64,000 nt of DNA. It comes from Geodermatophilus obscurus. GTDB lineage: Bacteria; Actinomycetota; Actinomycetes; Mycobacteriales; Geodermatophilaceae. Of the stretch, positions 17,228 through 26,208 are shown piece by piece (the stretch's first letter is position 1; each line of letters starts with the position of its first letter). The notes under the pieces were generated by a model. That model saw only the letters and a program-made list of their open reading frames with translations, was not told the DNA's origin and did no database searches. Location of the stretch: the NCBI RefSeq assembly GCF_900143215.1, contig NZ_FRDM01000004.1, forward strand, positions 62,001-126,000, in the 5' to 3' direction. The position numbers and the translations under genes are program-made.

Positions 17228-18133
17228 TCAGGGGACGGCGGCGTCCACGTCCCCCAGCTCGGAGCGCCCGCGACGGGCCGGGCTGCGGCGGGTGGCCAGC
17301 ACGCAGCCGAGCACCACGACCGGCAGGCCGACCGCCAGGCCGAGGGTGAACGGCTCGTCGAGCAGCAGCACGCCGAGCAGCACTGCGACCGCCGGGTTGA
17401 GGAAGGTGATGACCAGCGCCCGCTGCGGGCCGACCTCGCGGATCAGCGCGAAGAACAGCGCGAGCGCGACGGCGGTGCACACCACGCCCAGGACGAGCAC
17501 CGCCAGCAGCGCGTCGGCGGGTGCCCGCGCCGCCTCGTCGAGCCGGGGGACGGCGAACGGTGCGTAGACCGCGGCGGTGACGGTGAGCGCGACGGCGCTC
17601 GCCGCCACCCCGGGCACGTCGGGCAGCGACCGCTCGACGATGAGCGGCGCGGTCGCGTACCCGACGACGACCAGCCCGACCGCGAGCAGCGGCAGCGGCG
17701 CGATCGCCTCGACGTCCAGTCCGAGCAGCACCGCGATGCCGGCCACGCCCAGGCCCATGCCGAGCAGGCGCACCCGGCCCAGCCGCTCCTCGCCGCCGGT
17801 CAGCCGGCCGGCCAGCGCGGCGACGAACGGCACCCCGGCGACGAGCAGGCCGGTGAGCGAACTGGACAGCGTCTGCTCCGCGTAGGCCAGCAGCAGCCAC
17901 GGACCGGTCATCTCCAGGACCGTGAAGGCCAGCAGCGGCCGCCAGCGGCGCAGCGCCGGGCGCAGCTGGCCGCGGGCGACCGTCCAGGGCAGCAGCAGCG
18001 CCGCGCCGAGCGCGCACCGGCCGAAGACGACGACCACCGGCGGCAGCTCCTCGACGGCCACCTTGATGAGCAGGTACGGCACGCCCCAGATCAGCGACAT
18101 CGCCAGGAACAGCGTCCAGCCCCGCCGGCTCAC
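17228..18133 (-). CDS. EamA/DMT-family transporter
   Basis: 301-residue inner-membrane carrier of the drug/metabolite transporter superfamily, with about ten hydrophobic segments arranged as two EamA repeats. N-terminus FLAMSLIWGVPYLLIKVAV and second repeat LGVVCTAVALALFFALIREVGP are typical. These proteins export metabolites or amino acids; substrate not predictable. Start is GTG 18133, placing the first TM near the N-terminus; the longer frame up to 18289 adds only low-complexity sequence. Divergent from the DUF2243 gene. Confidence 0.85.
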   Translation of the reverse strand: MSRRGWTLFLAMSLIWGVPYLLIKVAVEELPPVVVVFGRCALGAALLLPWTVARGQLRPALRRWRPLLAFTVLEMTGPWLLLAYAEQTLSSSLTGLLVAGVPFVAALAGRLTGGEERLGRVRLLGMGLGVAGIAVLLGLDVEAIAPLPLLAVGLVVVGYATAPLIVERSLPDVPGVAASAVALTVTAAVYAPFAVPRLDEAARAPADALLAVLVLGVVCTAVALALFFALIREVGPQRALVITFLNPAVAVLLGVLLLDEPFTLGLAVGLPVVVLGCVLATRRSPARRGRSELGDVDAAVP

Positions 18134-18218
18134 CGCTGCCCCCGCGCCCCGCCGCACTCCCGCACCCCGCCATCCTGCCCGGGCGTTTCCCGGCCCCTGC
18201 ACCGGGCACCGCCCGACG

Positions 18219-18674
18219 GTGAGCGCTGCCCCTCCCGTGCCCGGTCGGCGACCGGCGGTCTCGGGGCTGCTGTTCGGCGCCGGTCTCATGGGCTCGGTCG
18301 ACGAGATCGTCTTCCACCAGCTGCTGGACTGGCACTCCTTCTACGACCGCGCCGGGGGCACGGTGGGCCTGGTCTCCGACGGCCTGCTGCACGCCGCGAC
18401 GCTCTCGGCGGTGGTCGCCGGGCTGGCGCTGCTGGCCGACCTCCGCCGCCGCGGCGAGTTCGACGCCGTCCGCTGGTGGGCGTTCGTGCTGCTGGGCGCC
18501 GGCGCCTTCCAGCTGTGGGACGGCGTGGTCGACCACAAGCTGCTGCGGGTGCACCAGGTCCGCTACGGCGTCGACCTGACCGGCTACGACCTGGCCTGGA
18601 ACGCCTCGGCCGTCGTGCTGCTCCTGGCCGGTGCAGCGCTGCTGGTCCGGGCCCGCCGCCGCGCCGTCCGGTGA
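18219..18674 (+). CDS. DUF2243 membrane protein
   Basis: 151-residue protein with four TM segments. FGAGLMGSVDEIVFHQLLDWHSFYD and LWDGVVDHKLLRVHQVRYG (shown as separate conserved segments, both His/Asp-rich) are typical of DUF2243. These proteins are commonly encoded beside CtaG-like genes, as here: its stop overlaps the ctaG-like GTG (GTGA). The conserved His residues suggest metal or heme-related work at the membrane, not demonstrated. Confidence 0.85.
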   Translation: MSAAPPVPGRRPAVSGLLFGAGLMGSVDEIVFHQLLDWHSFYDRAGGTVGLVSDGLLHAATLSAVVAGLALLADLRRRGEFDAVRWWAFVLLGAGAFQLWDGVVDHKLLRVHQVRYGVDLTGYDLAWNASAVVLLLAGAALLVRARRRAVR

Positions 18675-19477
18675 CCGCCCTCTGCGTCGTCGTCCTGCTG
18701 GGCGCCGGCGCGCTCCACGTCGCGGCCGGCTGGCGGACCCCGTGGCCGCTCCTCCGGACGGCGTCCTCCCTGGCCGGCCTGGCCGCGGCCGGTGCCGGGG
18801 TCGTCCTCTCCACCGCCCACGGCGACCTGCGCCTGCACATGGCCGGGCACCTGCTGCTGGGCATGGTCGCCCCGCTGCTGCTGGTGCTGGGCGCGCCGGT
18901 CACGCTGGCGCTGCGGGCACTGCCGGTCGCGGCGGCCCGGCGGCTGACCCGCGTGCTGCGGACCCCGCCGCTGCGGTGGGCGACCGACCCGCTGGTCGCC
19001 GTCCCGGCCAACGCCGCCGGGCTCTGGCTGCTCTACGGCACCGGCCTGCACGCCGCCGTCGTCCACCGCCCGGCGCCGACCGCGCTCGTGGCGCTGCACG
19101 TGCTGGTGAGCGGGTACCTCGCGACCGCGGCGGTGCTGGCCGTGGACCCGGCACCGCACCGCCGCGGGGTCGGCGTGCGCGCCGGCGCCCTGGCCGCCGG
19201 CGCAGCCGCGCACGACGTCCTGGCGAAGTGGCTGTACGCCACTCCCCCGCCGGGGGTGCCGTTCGCCCCGGAGGGCGCGCGGCTGATGTGGGACGGCGGC
19301 ACGGTCGTCACGCTGGTCGTCGCCGGGGTGCTGTGGCGGCGCTGGTACGTCAGCCGCGCCGCCGTCCGCGCCGCCGGAGCGCCCACGGCCGCCGTCGGGA
19401 CCGCCCCGCCCCTCGCTGAGCCGCCGGACGCCCCGCTCCACGTCGATCACGGACCTGCGGTGGCGACATCCCGGTGA
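18671..19477 (+). CDS. CtaG-like cytochrome c oxidase assembly protein (caa3_CtaG)
   Basis: 268-residue polytopic membrane protein (about seven TMs) with the family segment LRLHMAGHLLLGMVAPLLLV and later AHDVLAKWLY. The caa3-type CtaG family helps copper insertion or assembly of cytochrome oxidase. GTG 18671 overlaps the DUF2243 stop, so both form an operon. The last ~12 codons lie inside the long palindrome at 19442-19513, so this C-terminal tail was probably contributed by that element and is unlikely to be functional. Confidence 0.85.
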   Translation: MTALCVVVLLGAGALHVAAGWRTPWPLLRTASSLAGLAAAGAGVVLSTAHGDLRLHMAGHLLLGMVAPLLLVLGAPVTLALRALPVAAARRLTRVLRTPPLRWATDPLVAVPANAAGLWLLYGTGLHAAVVHRPAPTALVALHVLVSGYLATAAVLAVDPAPHRRGVGVRAGALAAGAAAHDVLAKWLYATPPPGVPFAPEGARLMWDGGTVVTLVVAGVLWRRWYVSRAAVRAAGAPTAAVGTAPPLAEPPDAPLHVDHGPAVATSR

Positions 19478-19513
19478 TCGGCGGCGTGTCCCCACCGCAG
19501 CTCCGTGATCGAC
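19442..19513. terminator. long imperfect hairpin overlapping the end of the ctaG-like gene
   Basis: Arms 19442-19468 and 19487-19513 pair in blocks of 12 (GTCGATCACGGA), 9 (CTGCGGTGG) and 4 bp, separated by two C-C mismatches, around an 18-nt loop that contains the ctaG stop codon. Terminator-like but without a U tract; resembles the 21-bp hairpin at 32751 in length and GATC content. Confidence 0.75.
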
Positions 19514-19563
19514 CGGCGGAGCCGAGCGGGCAGGGCTTGTGCCGCCGCCCGCAGCCGCCTGTG

Positions 19564-19914
19564 ATGGCCGCCGTGCACACCGCCGCCGACCGCCTCGCCG
19601 CCCTCGTCGACGCCCTCGCCGGTGAGCCGGACGTGACGCTGCCCGACGCCACCGCTCCGCGCCGCTTCGGGTCCCGGGCACTCACGGTCGACGGCGCGGC
19701 CTTCGCGCTGGTGGTGCGCGGCGCGCTGGTGCTCAAGCTGCCCGAGGAGCGGGTGGCCGCGCTGCTCGCCGACGGGCGCGGCGGGCCCTTCGGCGGCCGG
19801 GGACGGCCCTACCGCGAGTGGGTCGCGCTGGCCGAGGGCGAGCCGGCCACCGACCTGCCGCTGGCCCGCGAGGCGCTGGCCTTCGCCCGCTCCCGGCGGG
19901 ATGCCGCCGGCTGA
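19564..19914 (+). CDS. TfoX/Sxy N-terminal-like protein
   Basis: 116-residue soluble protein. The segments FGSRALTVDGAAFALVVRG, LVLKLPEERVAALLADG and GRPYREWVAL match the pattern of TfoX N-terminal-domain proteins. The competence role known in gammaproteobacteria should not be assumed here; actinobacterial members are uncharacterised. ATG 19564 lies 50 nt after the hairpin. Confidence 0.7.
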   Translation: MAAVHTAADRLAALVDALAGEPDVTLPDATAPRRFGSRALTVDGAAFALVVRGALVLKLPEERVAALLADGRGGPFGGRGRPYREWVALAEGEPATDLPLAREALAFARSRRDAAG

Positions 19915-19937
19915 CCGGCCGGGGGGCCGAGTGGGAA

Positions 19938-19974
19938 CCTGCCGTGGTCACCCGCCCGGGAGGACCACGGCAGG
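19938..19974. terminator. 12-bp hairpin between convergent TfoX-like and SRPBCC genes
   Basis: CCTGCCGTGGTC (19938-19949) pairs perfectly with 19963-19974 around a 13-nt loop. It lies between stops at 19914 (+) and 19996 (-), so it is a likely bidirectional terminator. Confidence 0.65.
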
Positions 19975-19995
19975 CCCCCTCGGCGGCCGCGGACC

Positions 19996-20463
19996 TCAGC
20001 CGGCGGCGCGGCCGGTGTAGCGACGCGCGAAGTCGGCGAAGCGGTGCAACGAGAGGCGGACCCCCGCCACCGCGGCCGGCTTGACCAGCGGCCAGCCCAG
20101 CTGCCCGAGCAGGCCGAAGGGCAGCCACAGCTGCTCGGTCCAGGTCAGGAGGGAGCCCGCGCCCTGAGGGGCGACCTCGAAGGTGCCCGGCCCGCGCACG
20201 ATCCGGCCGGTGTGCTGGACGACGGCCCGCCGGGGTGGGTCCCACTCGGTGATGACCATCGTGTCGAGCACGCCGAAGCGCCGTCCCCGGACGGGCAGGC
20301 CCGTGCGCGCCGCGAGCCGGCCGCCGACCGCCTGCGGGTCCCCGCCGGTGACCTCGACGTCGGTGAGCAGCATCCACTCGCCCTGGCGGGTCCAGTCGGT
20401 CAGCGCCGCCCACACCTGCTGCGGCGGCGCGTCCACGACCACCGTCTCCACCAGTTCACGCAT
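19996..20463 (-). CDS. SRPBCC (polyketide cyclase/START-like) family protein
   Basis: 155-residue lipid/ligand-binding-fold protein. The opening ETVVVDAPPQQVWAALTDW and FEVAPQGAGSLLTWTEQLWLP are typical of SRPBCC proteins that bind hydrophobic ligands in a helix-grip pocket. ATG 20463 overlaps the end of the upstream DivIVA-domain gene by 8 nt, so they are cotranscribed. Ligand unknown. Confidence 0.82.
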   Translation of the reverse strand: MRELVETVVVDAPPQQVWAALTDWTRQGEWMLLTDVEVTGGDPQAVGGRLAARTGLPVRGRRFGVLDTMVITEWDPPRRAVVQHTGRIVRGPGTFEVAPQGAGSLLTWTEQLWLPFGLLGQLGWPLVKPAAVAGVRLSLHRFADFARRYTGRAAG

Positions 20464-20821
20464 CGGTCCGTGCTCCGTTCCCGCCCGCCGGGGCGTCGTC
20501 CGCACCGGGCGCCGTCCGCCCGGCCTCGTGGAGCCCGGCGCGCAGCGCCGCGACCTCCGCGTCGCGCTCCTCGAGCGCCCGGGCCAGCTGCTCGAGCAGC
20601 CAGTCAACCTCGGTCATCCGGTAGCCCCGGACGGTCACCGTCATGCGCACGCCGCGGACGTCGTCCGCGGTGACCGGCCGGTCCTCGGGCAGCTCCAGCG
20701 GCGAGCGGTCGGGATCGGCCGGCGGCTGGGTCTCCCCGCGGCCGAGCAGCACCGAGCCGCCGAGGAACAGCAGCCCGCCGACCACCGCGACGGTGAGGAC
20801 GAAGACGACCGCCTCGAGCAC
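20456..20821 (-). CDS. membrane-anchored DivIVA-domain protein
   Basis: 121 residues: one N-terminal TM (about 3-25), a linker, then a DivIVA-like segment MTVRGYRMTEVDWLLEQLARALEERDAEVAALR that is amphipathic and coiled-coil forming (written as one motif region, residues about 60-95). DivIVA domains sense membrane curvature and organise polar growth. Start is GTG 20821. A similar small protein precedes tagA in mycobacteria (from memory). It may be a small organiser of cell-wall growth; function not established. Confidence 0.75.
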   Translation of the reverse strand: MLEAVVFVLTVAVVGGLLFLGGSVLLGRGETQPPADPDRSPLELPEDRPVTADDVRGVRMTVTVRGYRMTEVDWLLEQLARALEERDAEVAALRAGLHEAGRTAPGADDAPAGGNGARTDA

Positions 20822-20866
20822 CCCGGCCTCAGGCCCTTCCCTCGGCGGAGTTCCGCGCCTCGGTCC

Positions 20867-20982
20867 GCTCCTCGCTCGAGATCGCCGGTGCCCTCCGCGC
20901 CGCTCCTCGCTCGCCGGCGCTCGCTGCGATGCTCACCCGCTGTCGGCTCCGGGCATCTCGCCGCGATGCTCCCCCGGCTGTC
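20867..20982. repeat. short direct repeats between LOG and DivIVA-domain genes
   Basis: GCTCCTCGCTCG occurs at 20867-20878 and 20902-20913; a ~23-bp imperfect repeat with core GCGATGCTC and end CTGTC occurs at 20922-20944 and 20959-20982. The 162-nt gap has no credible gene and carries the promoter region for the minus-strand DivIVA-domain gene only if transcripts of LOG stop here. Confidence 0.5.
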
Positions 20983-20983
20983 A

Positions 20984-21823
20984 TCACGCGTCGCTGGGCT
21001 CGTCGTCGACGGGGAAGGCGCGCATGCCGCCGCCGTTGTCGCCGGCCTGCCGCGCCTTCGCGGCCTCCTGGACGATCCGCACGACCTCATCGACGTCGTC
21101 GGTGACCGTGAACAGGTCCAGGTCGCTGTCCCTGATGGTGGCCGCGGGCACCATCGTCGTCCGCAGCCAGTCGACCAGCCCGGACCAGTACGCCGATCCG
21201 AACAGCACCACCGGGAAGCGGGTCACCTTGCGGGTCTGCACCAGGGTCAGCGCCTCGAACAGCTCGTCGAGGGTGCCGAAACCGCCGGGCAGGATGACGA
21301 AGGCCTGCGCGTACTTCACGAACATCGTCTTGCGGATGAAGAAGTAGCGGAACGCGATGCCGACGTCGACCCACTCGTTGAGCTCCTGCTCGAACGGCAG
21401 CTCGATGCCCAGGCCCACCGACAGCCCGCCGGCCTCCGAGGCCCCGCGGTTGGCCGCCTCCATCGCGCCGGGGCCGCCGCCGGTGATGACGGCGTAGCCC
21501 GCGTCGGCCAGCGCCGCGCCGATCGCCACGCCGGCTGCGTAGTGCGGTGAGTCCTGCGGGGTGCGGGCGCTGCCGAAGACGCTGACGGCCTTGGGCAGCT
21601 CGGCCAGCAGCCCGAAGCCCTCGACGAACTCGCTCTGGATGCGGAGGACCCGCCACGGGTCGGTGTGCACCCAGTCGGTGGGACCGCGGCGGTCGAGCAG
21701 CCGCGCGTCGGTCGTCGTCCCCTGCAGGCGGGGGTCGGGCTCGCCGCCGCGCAGCATCACCGGGCCGCGGTGGCGGGTGGGCCGCGGCTTGCGGGCGCCG
21801 GCGGGCTCGGGGGTGGTCGTCAT
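20984..21823 (-). CDS. LOG-family (lysine decarboxylase-like) Rossmann protein
   Basis: 279-residue protein of the LOG/TIGR00730 family. Both signature motifs are present: [14 protein letters not shown] and PGGFGTLDE (the PGGxGTxxE active-site motif). Known members hydrolyse cytokinin or nucleoside monophosphates (phosphoribohydrolases); the older name lysine decarboxylase is not supported. A ~70-residue basic N-terminal extension precedes the fold. ATG 21823 overlaps the dapE stop (ATGA), as in other actinobacteria where LOG follows dapE. Confidence 0.88.
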   Translation of the reverse strand: MTTTPEPAGARKPRPTRHRGPVMLRGGEPDPRLQGTTTDARLLDRRGPTDWVHTDPWRVLRIQSEFVEGFGLLAELPKAVSVFGSARTPQDSPHYAAGVAIGAALADAGYAVITGGGPGAMEAANRGASEAGGLSVGLGIELPFEQELNEWVDVGIAFRYFFIRKTMFVKYAQAFVILPGGFGTLDELFEALTLVQTRKVTRFPVVLFGSAYWSGLVDWLRTTMVPAATIRDSDLDLFTVTDDVDEVVRIVQEAAKARQAGDNGGGMRAFPVDDEPSDA

Positions 21824-22932
21824 GCGGAGCTCCCGGAGAGATGGGCGGCGAGCGCGTCCTCGGCCGGCTGCAGCCGGTCGACCAGCACGTGCTCCTCGCG
21901 GGTGTGGGCCAGCTGCGGGTCGCCGGGGCCGTAGTTCACGGCGGGGATGCCGAAGGCGGCGAACCGGGCGACGTCGGTCCAGCCGAGCTTGGCCCGCGCC
22001 GGGCGGCCGACGGCGGCGACGAAGGCCGCGGCCGCGGGCTCGGACAGGCCCGGCAGCGCACCGCCGGCGTTGTCGACGACGGTCAGCGTCGCGCCGGCGG
22101 CCACGGCGTCGGCGAAGACCTCGCGGACGTGCGCCTCGGCGGCGTCCTCGTCCCGGTCGGGCGCGTAGCGGAAGTTGACCGTCACCGTGCAGGCGTCGGG
22201 GACGACGTTGCCGGCGACGCCGCCCTCGATGCGGACGGCGTTGAGGCCCTCGCGGTAGACGCACCCGTCGATGTCGACCTCCCGCGCCGGGTAGGCCGCG
22301 AGGGTGGCCAGGATGCCGGCCGCGCCGTGGATCGCGTTGACGCCGAGCCAGCTGCGGGCGCTGTGGGCCCGCCGGCCGGGGATCTCCAGCACCACCCGCA
22401 GGGTGCCCTGGCAGCCGGCCTCGATCTCGCCGTCGGTGGGCTCGAGCAGGATCGCCAGGTCGCCGTAGAGCCAGCCGCGGCGCTCGCGCGCCACCCGGCC
22501 GAGGCCGTTCTTGACCGCCTCGACCTCCTCGTTGTCGTAGAAGACGAACGTCAGGTCGTGCGCGGGCGCGGCACCCGGGACGCCGAAGCGCCCGGCCAGG
22601 CGCAGCATCACCGCGTCGCCGGCCTTCATGTCGCTGGTGCCGCAGCCGTAGAGCCGGCCGGTGGACCCGTCGAGCCGGCTGGGGACGTTGTCGGCGATCG
22701 GCACGGTGTCCAGGTGGCCGGCGAGGACGACCCGGGTGGGCAGGCCGAGGTTCGTCCGCGCGAGGACGGCGTCGCCGACCCGCTCGACCTCCAGACCCCC
22801 CAGCGCCCGCAGCGCCGCCTCGACGGCGTCGGCCAGGGCGCCCTCGCTGCCCGACACCGACGGGGCGTCGACCAGCGCACGGGTGAGCGTCAGGACGTCG
22901 GCGGCGGGGTCCAGCGGGGGCAGATCGGTCAC
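21820..22932 (-). CDS. dapE: succinyl-diaminopimelate desuccinylase
   Basis: 370-residue M20 metallohydrolase that converts N-succinyl-L,L-diaminopimelate to L,L-DAP and succinate for lysine and peptidoglycan synthesis. Seen: GHLDTVP (first metal ligand), [14 protein letters not shown], the EEVEAVKNG region with the catalytic Glu, and the dimerisation lid segment ending near SWLGVNAIH. Start GTG 22932. It is divergent from dapD across 206 nt, and coupled to the LOG gene downstream. Pathway partners dapD and dapC are within 6 kb. Confidence 0.93.
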   Translation of the reverse strand: MTDLPPLDPAADVLTLTRALVDAPSVSGSEGALADAVEAALRALGGLEVERVGDAVLARTNLGLPTRVVLAGHLDTVPIADNVPSRLDGSTGRLYGCGTSDMKAGDAVMLRLAGRFGVPGAAPAHDLTFVFYDNEEVEAVKNGLGRVARERRGWLYGDLAILLEPTDGEIEAGCQGTLRVVLEIPGRRAHSARSWLGVNAIHGAAGILATLAAYPAREVDIDGCVYREGLNAVRIEGGVAGNVVPDACTVTVNFRYAPDRDEDAAEAHVREVFADAVAAGATLTVVDNAGGALPGLSEPAAAAFVAAVGRPARAKLGWTDVARFAAFGIPAVNYGPGDPQLAHTREEHVLVDRLQPAEDALAAHLSGSSA

Positions 22933-23125
22933 GACGCCCGAGCCTACGGGCGCGCCGGTGCGCGGGCCGCCGCAGCGCGCGAGCGCCCCCGGCCCGTCGC
23001 CCGCCGTCCACCGCAGCCGGCCCAGGCGGGCACTCCCGTCTCCGGGCAGCGCTGGGCGGCGCGAGGGATACGCCGAGTCGGTTCCCCCGGCCCGACCGAG
23101 TCGGCAGCGCGCGACCGGCGCTCGG

Positions 23126-23131
23126 TAGCGT
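23126..23131 (+). promoter_or_regulatory. -10-like hexamer of dapD (leaderless pattern)
   Basis: TAGCGT, 7 nt before GTG 23139, in the 206-nt divergent dapE/dapD region. No Shine-Dalgarno sequence is present before this GTG. Confidence 0.55.
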
Positions 23132-23138
23132 CGTCGTC

Positions 23139-24113
23139 GTGACCGACTCCGCCCCGCACTCCGCCGTCGCCGCCGGTCTGGCCACCGTGACCCCCGCGGG
23201 CACGGTGCTCGACACCTGGTACCCCGAGCCGCGCCTCGGCGCGCCCGAGGGCGCGCGCCCCGGCACCACCCGGCTCGGCGCGCTCGAGATCTCCGGGGAG
23301 CTCGGCCCCGACTACGGCGGCCTGGTGCGCCGCGACGAGGCCCGCGGGGTGGAGGTCATCGCCGTCCGGACGGTCATCCCCGACCTCTCGGCCCCGCCGG
23401 CCGACACCCACGACGTCTGGCTGCGGCTGCACCTGCTCTCCCACCGGCTGGTCACCCCGCGCAGCATCGACATGGACGGCGTCTTCGGCCTGCTGACCAA
23501 CGTCGCGTGGACCAGCGCCGGGCCGGTCGAGGCGGCGACGTTCAACGTCCACCGGCTGCGGGCGGCACTGGGGCACGTGACGGTGTTCGGCGTCGACAAG
23601 TTCCCGCGGATGGTCGACTACGTGATCCCGTCCGGCGTCCGCGTGGCCGACGGCGACCGGGTGCGGCTGGGGGCCCACCTCGCCGAGGGGACGACGGTCA
23701 TGCACGAGGGCTTCGTCAACTACAACGCCGGCACGCTCGGGCCGTCCATGGTCGAGGGCCGGATCAGCGCGGGCGTCGTCGTCGGCCCGGACACCGACAT
23801 CGGCGGCGGCGCGTCGATCATGGGCACCCTCTCCGGCGGCGGGAAGCAGGTCGTCTCGATCGGCTCGGGCTGCCTGCTGGGCGCCAACGCGGGCATCGGC
23901 ATCTCGCTGGGCGACGACTGCGTCGTCGAGGCCGGCTGCTACGTGACCGCCGGCTCGCGGGTGACCCTGCCCGACGGCTCGGTGGTCAAGGCCGCCGAGC
24001 TCTCCGGCCGCGACGGGCTGCTGTTCCGTCGCAACTCGGTCTCCGGTGCGCTGGAGGCCCTGCCCCGGACCGGCACCTGGGGCGAGCTGAACGCCGCTCT
24101 GCACGCCAACTGA
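23139..24113 (+). CDS. dapD: tetrahydrodipicolinate N-succinyltransferase
   Basis: 324-residue succinyl-CoA-dependent enzyme of the DAP pathway. The C-terminal half shows the left-handed beta-helix hexapeptide rhythm (for example [19 protein letters not shown]), and the family segment [19 protein letters not shown] is present. This is the actinobacterial, mycobacterial-type DapD. Start GTG 23139 follows a TAGCGT hexamer by 7 nt, indicating a leaderless message. The stop is followed at once by hairpin-repeat DNA. Confidence 0.94.
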   Translation: MTDSAPHSAVAAGLATVTPAGTVLDTWYPEPRLGAPEGARPGTTRLGALEISGELGPDYGGLVRRDEARGVEVIAVRTVIPDLSAPPADTHDVWLRLHLLSHRLVTPRSIDMDGVFGLLTNVAWTSAGPVEAATFNVHRLRAALGHVTVFGVDKFPRMVDYVIPSGVRVADGDRVRLGAHLAEGTTVMHEGFVNYNAGTLGPSMVEGRISAGVVVGPDTDIGGGASIMGTLSGGGKQVVSIGSGCLLGANAGIGISLGDDCVVEAGCYVTAGSRVTLPDGSVVKAAELSGRDGLLFRRNSVSGALEALPRTGTWGELNAALHAN

Positions 24114-24322
24114 GGACCCCTGCAGGGTCCCGCCGCCGGCCTCGTCCCGAGGCTCGCCGGCCCCCTGCAGGTGGAAGGACCCCGTCCTCCTCACCACTCG
24201 CCAGCTCGCGGCGAGCCTCTGGACGGGGCCTGGCGCGAGCCGGCGAGTGGCGGGGGCAGGGGTCCTCTGACGAGGCGTGAGGAGGACGGGGTCCTGCCAC
24301 GGTGGGGGGCAGGGGTCCTTCC
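24114..24322. repeat. compound interspersed hairpin repeats between convergent dapD and hydrolase genes
   Basis: The whole 209-nt gap is repeat. One clean element has arms CCCCGTCC (24180-24187) and GGACGGGG (24221-24228) around the conserved core. A variant with CTGCAGG in both arms occupies 24116-24170. Reverse-oriented material follows to 24322, where the minus-strand hydrolase stop is directly followed by GGAAGGACCCC. Tracts at 24277-24322 are shared with 56270-56318. Confidence 0.85.
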
Positions 24323-25426
24323 TCAGGCATCCGACGGCATGGCTGCCGGGACGTCGAGGTGCTCGACCAGGGCGCCGACGAACTCCTGCGGCCGCTCGAC
24401 GTGCGGGGAGTGCCCGGCACCCGGCAGCACGACCTCCCGGTAGGTCCCGCCGCGGGCGGCGTAGCGGTCCAGGACGGCGCGGGTCTGGGCGACCATCGGC
24501 TGCGGCGGGCAGACGTCGGCGCCCGGCCAGCCCTGCACCGCACCCAGCATCCCCAGGTGCGCCAGGTCGAACAGCGACGCGTCGGAGACGATGGCGTCGG
24601 CGTCCCCGCGGATCCACAGGACCGGCGGCCTGGCCGGCAGGTCGGTGATCCCGGAGAGGTCGAACACCGTCGGCGCCATCGTGTTGAGCACGCCTCGCTC
24701 CCCCGGCGCCACACCCGGCCAGGTGGCGGAGGGAGCGGCGTCCCCCGCGTAGTGGTCCTCGCTGGTGCGGGTGGAGAGCATCGCGGTGACGAACACGTCC
24801 TCAAGCTGCGGGTCGATGGGCAGCGACCCGGGCGCCACGTAGAAGGCGCGCAGGATCGACCTCGGGCTGGTCGGGCGGTCGGCCGTGGTGTCGCCGGCGG
24901 CGAGCGCGGCCACGAACTCCGGGTTGGCTGCGCCTGCCCCGGAGCCCGCGCCGTCCTCCGACAGCCGTCGTCCCTCCTGCCCGGTGGTCCCCCCGAAGCC
25001 GTACGGGGAGATCGGCGCGACCAGCACCACGGATGCGACCTGGTCGGGCCGGTCGAGCAGGTACTGCAGCACCACGCCGGCACCCATGCTCCAGCCGACC
25101 AGGTGCACCCGGTCGAGGCCGAGGGCGTCGACGAGCGCAGCGAGGTCGTCCGCCCAGTCCCGCACCCCGCGCCGTGCGTCGATCGGCAGCGGGTCGGTGT
25201 CGCCGTAGCCCCGCAGGTCGACTGCGAGCGGCCGCACGTGGCCGGTCGCGGCCAGGGCGAGCACCGGCTGCTGCCAGAACAGCGCTGAGCTGACGTTGCC
25301 GTGCACGAAGAGAACGACCTCCCCGGGCCCGGCCGGGTCGACGCCCTCGGGGTGCAGCACGTTCTGGGTCAGCCGCGCAGTGGACACCCGAGTCGCAGTG
25401 GTGCCGGGCAGCAGGGTGTCGCTCAT
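24323..25426 (-). CDS. alpha/beta hydrolase
   Basis: 367-residue alpha/beta-fold hydrolase. HGNVSSALFW supplies the oxyanion region, VGWSMGAG is the nucleophile elbow (Ser), the acid is likely in IRGDADAIVSD, and the His is in GAGHSPHVERPQ. A ~100-residue insertion between elbow and acid forms a cap. Substrate unpredictable. ATG 25426 has GAGGAG upstream. No signal peptide. Sits inside the dap region without an obvious pathway link. Confidence 0.85.
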   Translation of the reverse strand: MSDTLLPGTTATRVSTARLTQNVLHPEGVDPAGPGEVVLFVHGNVSSALFWQQPVLALAATGHVRPLAVDLRGYGDTDPLPIDARRGVRDWADDLAALVDALGLDRVHLVGWSMGAGVVLQYLLDRPDQVASVVLVAPISPYGFGGTTGQEGRRLSEDGAGSGAGAANPEFVAALAAGDTTADRPTSPRSILRAFYVAPGSLPIDPQLEDVFVTAMLSTRTSEDHYAGDAAPSATWPGVAPGERGVLNTMAPTVFDLSGITDLPARPPVLWIRGDADAIVSDASLFDLAHLGMLGAVQGWPGADVCPPQPMVAQTRAVLDRYAARGGTYREVVLPGAGHSPHVERPQEFVGALVEHLDVPAAMPSDA

Positions 25427-25509
25427 GCGGTCTCCTCGCAGGTGGCTGGCGGCGCACCGTAACGACGGACACCTCTCCGCGGCAGCACCGCGGTGCCGGG
25501 GTCGGCCCC

Positions 25510-25515
25510 TACAGT
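25510..25515 (+). promoter_or_regulatory. -10-like hexamer of the transglycosylase-like gene
   Basis: TACAGT, 8 nt before ATG 25524; leaderless pattern. Confidence 0.5.
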
Positions 25516-25523
25516 CGCGGACG

Positions 25524-26183
25524 ATGAGCAGCACACGCAGCGCGACGGCACGGCGGGCGACGTCCGCCCGCCGGCCGCCGGCGCGTCGCCCGGCCGCCCG
25601 GCGCCGCTCGTCCGGAGGGCGCGCGCCGGTCCGCCGGGGACGCGCGCAGACCGCGGCGTCCTGGGGGTGGCTCGCCGTGGTGCTCGCCGTGGTCGCGCTC
25701 GTGGCGGTCGCGCTGGACACCGACGGGGCGGACGTGCCGGTGGCGACCGCGCAGTGCACGCTGCCCGCGACCGGGATCCGGCTCACCGGCGAGCAGATCG
25801 GCAACGCCCGGACCATCGCGCAGGTCGGCTACGAGCGCGACCTCCCGGAACGGGCCGTCGTCATCGCCCTGGCCACGGCGATGCAGGAGTCACGGCTGCG
25901 CAACCTCGACTACGGCGACCGGGACTCACTCGGCCTGTTCCAGCAGCGCCCCTCGCAGGGTTGGGGGACGCCGGACCAGGTGCAGGACCCCGTCTACGCC
26001 GCCGGCAGGTTCTACGACGGCCTGGTGCGGGTCCCGAACTGGCAGACCGGGGAACTGACCCTCGTGGCCGACGCCGTTCAACGCAGCGCCTTCCCGTTCG
26101 CCTACGGGCAGTGGTCGGCGCTCGCCGAGGAACTCACCAGCTCCCTGGGTCCCGCTGCGACCGCCGAGTTCCCGTGCCTGTGA
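25524..26183 (+). CDS. membrane-anchored lysozyme-fold (transglycosylase-like) protein
   Basis: 219 residues: strongly basic, Arg/Ala-rich N-terminus (1-45), one TM (about 48-65), then an exported domain. The segment ATAMQESRLRNLDYGDRD followed by SLGLFQQRPSQGWG is typical of actinobacterial lysozyme-fold proteins; the Glu in MQESRL is the candidate catalytic acid. Likely acts on peptidoglycan, fitting its place among DAP genes, but activity is inferred. Start ATG 25524 follows TACAGT by 8 nt. Confidence 0.75.
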   Translation: MSSTRSATARRATSARRPPARRPAARRRSSGGRAPVRRGRAQTAASWGWLAVVLAVVALVAVALDTDGADVPVATAQCTLPATGIRLTGEQIGNARTIAQVGYERDLPERAVVIALATAMQESRLRNLDYGDRDSLGLFQQRPSQGWGTPDQVQDPVYAAGRFYDGLVRVPNWQTGELTLVADAVQRSAFPFAYGQWSALAEELTSSLGPAATAEFPCL

Positions 26184-26208
26184 GCGGGGAGAGGCGCCCG
26201 GGCGACGC

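Noticed and set aside
12980-19477. 2165-codon open frame on the plus strand
   Set aside because: It is the GC-driven shadow of the FN3 and EamA genes; only the last 269 codons (CtaG-like, from GTG 18671) are real.
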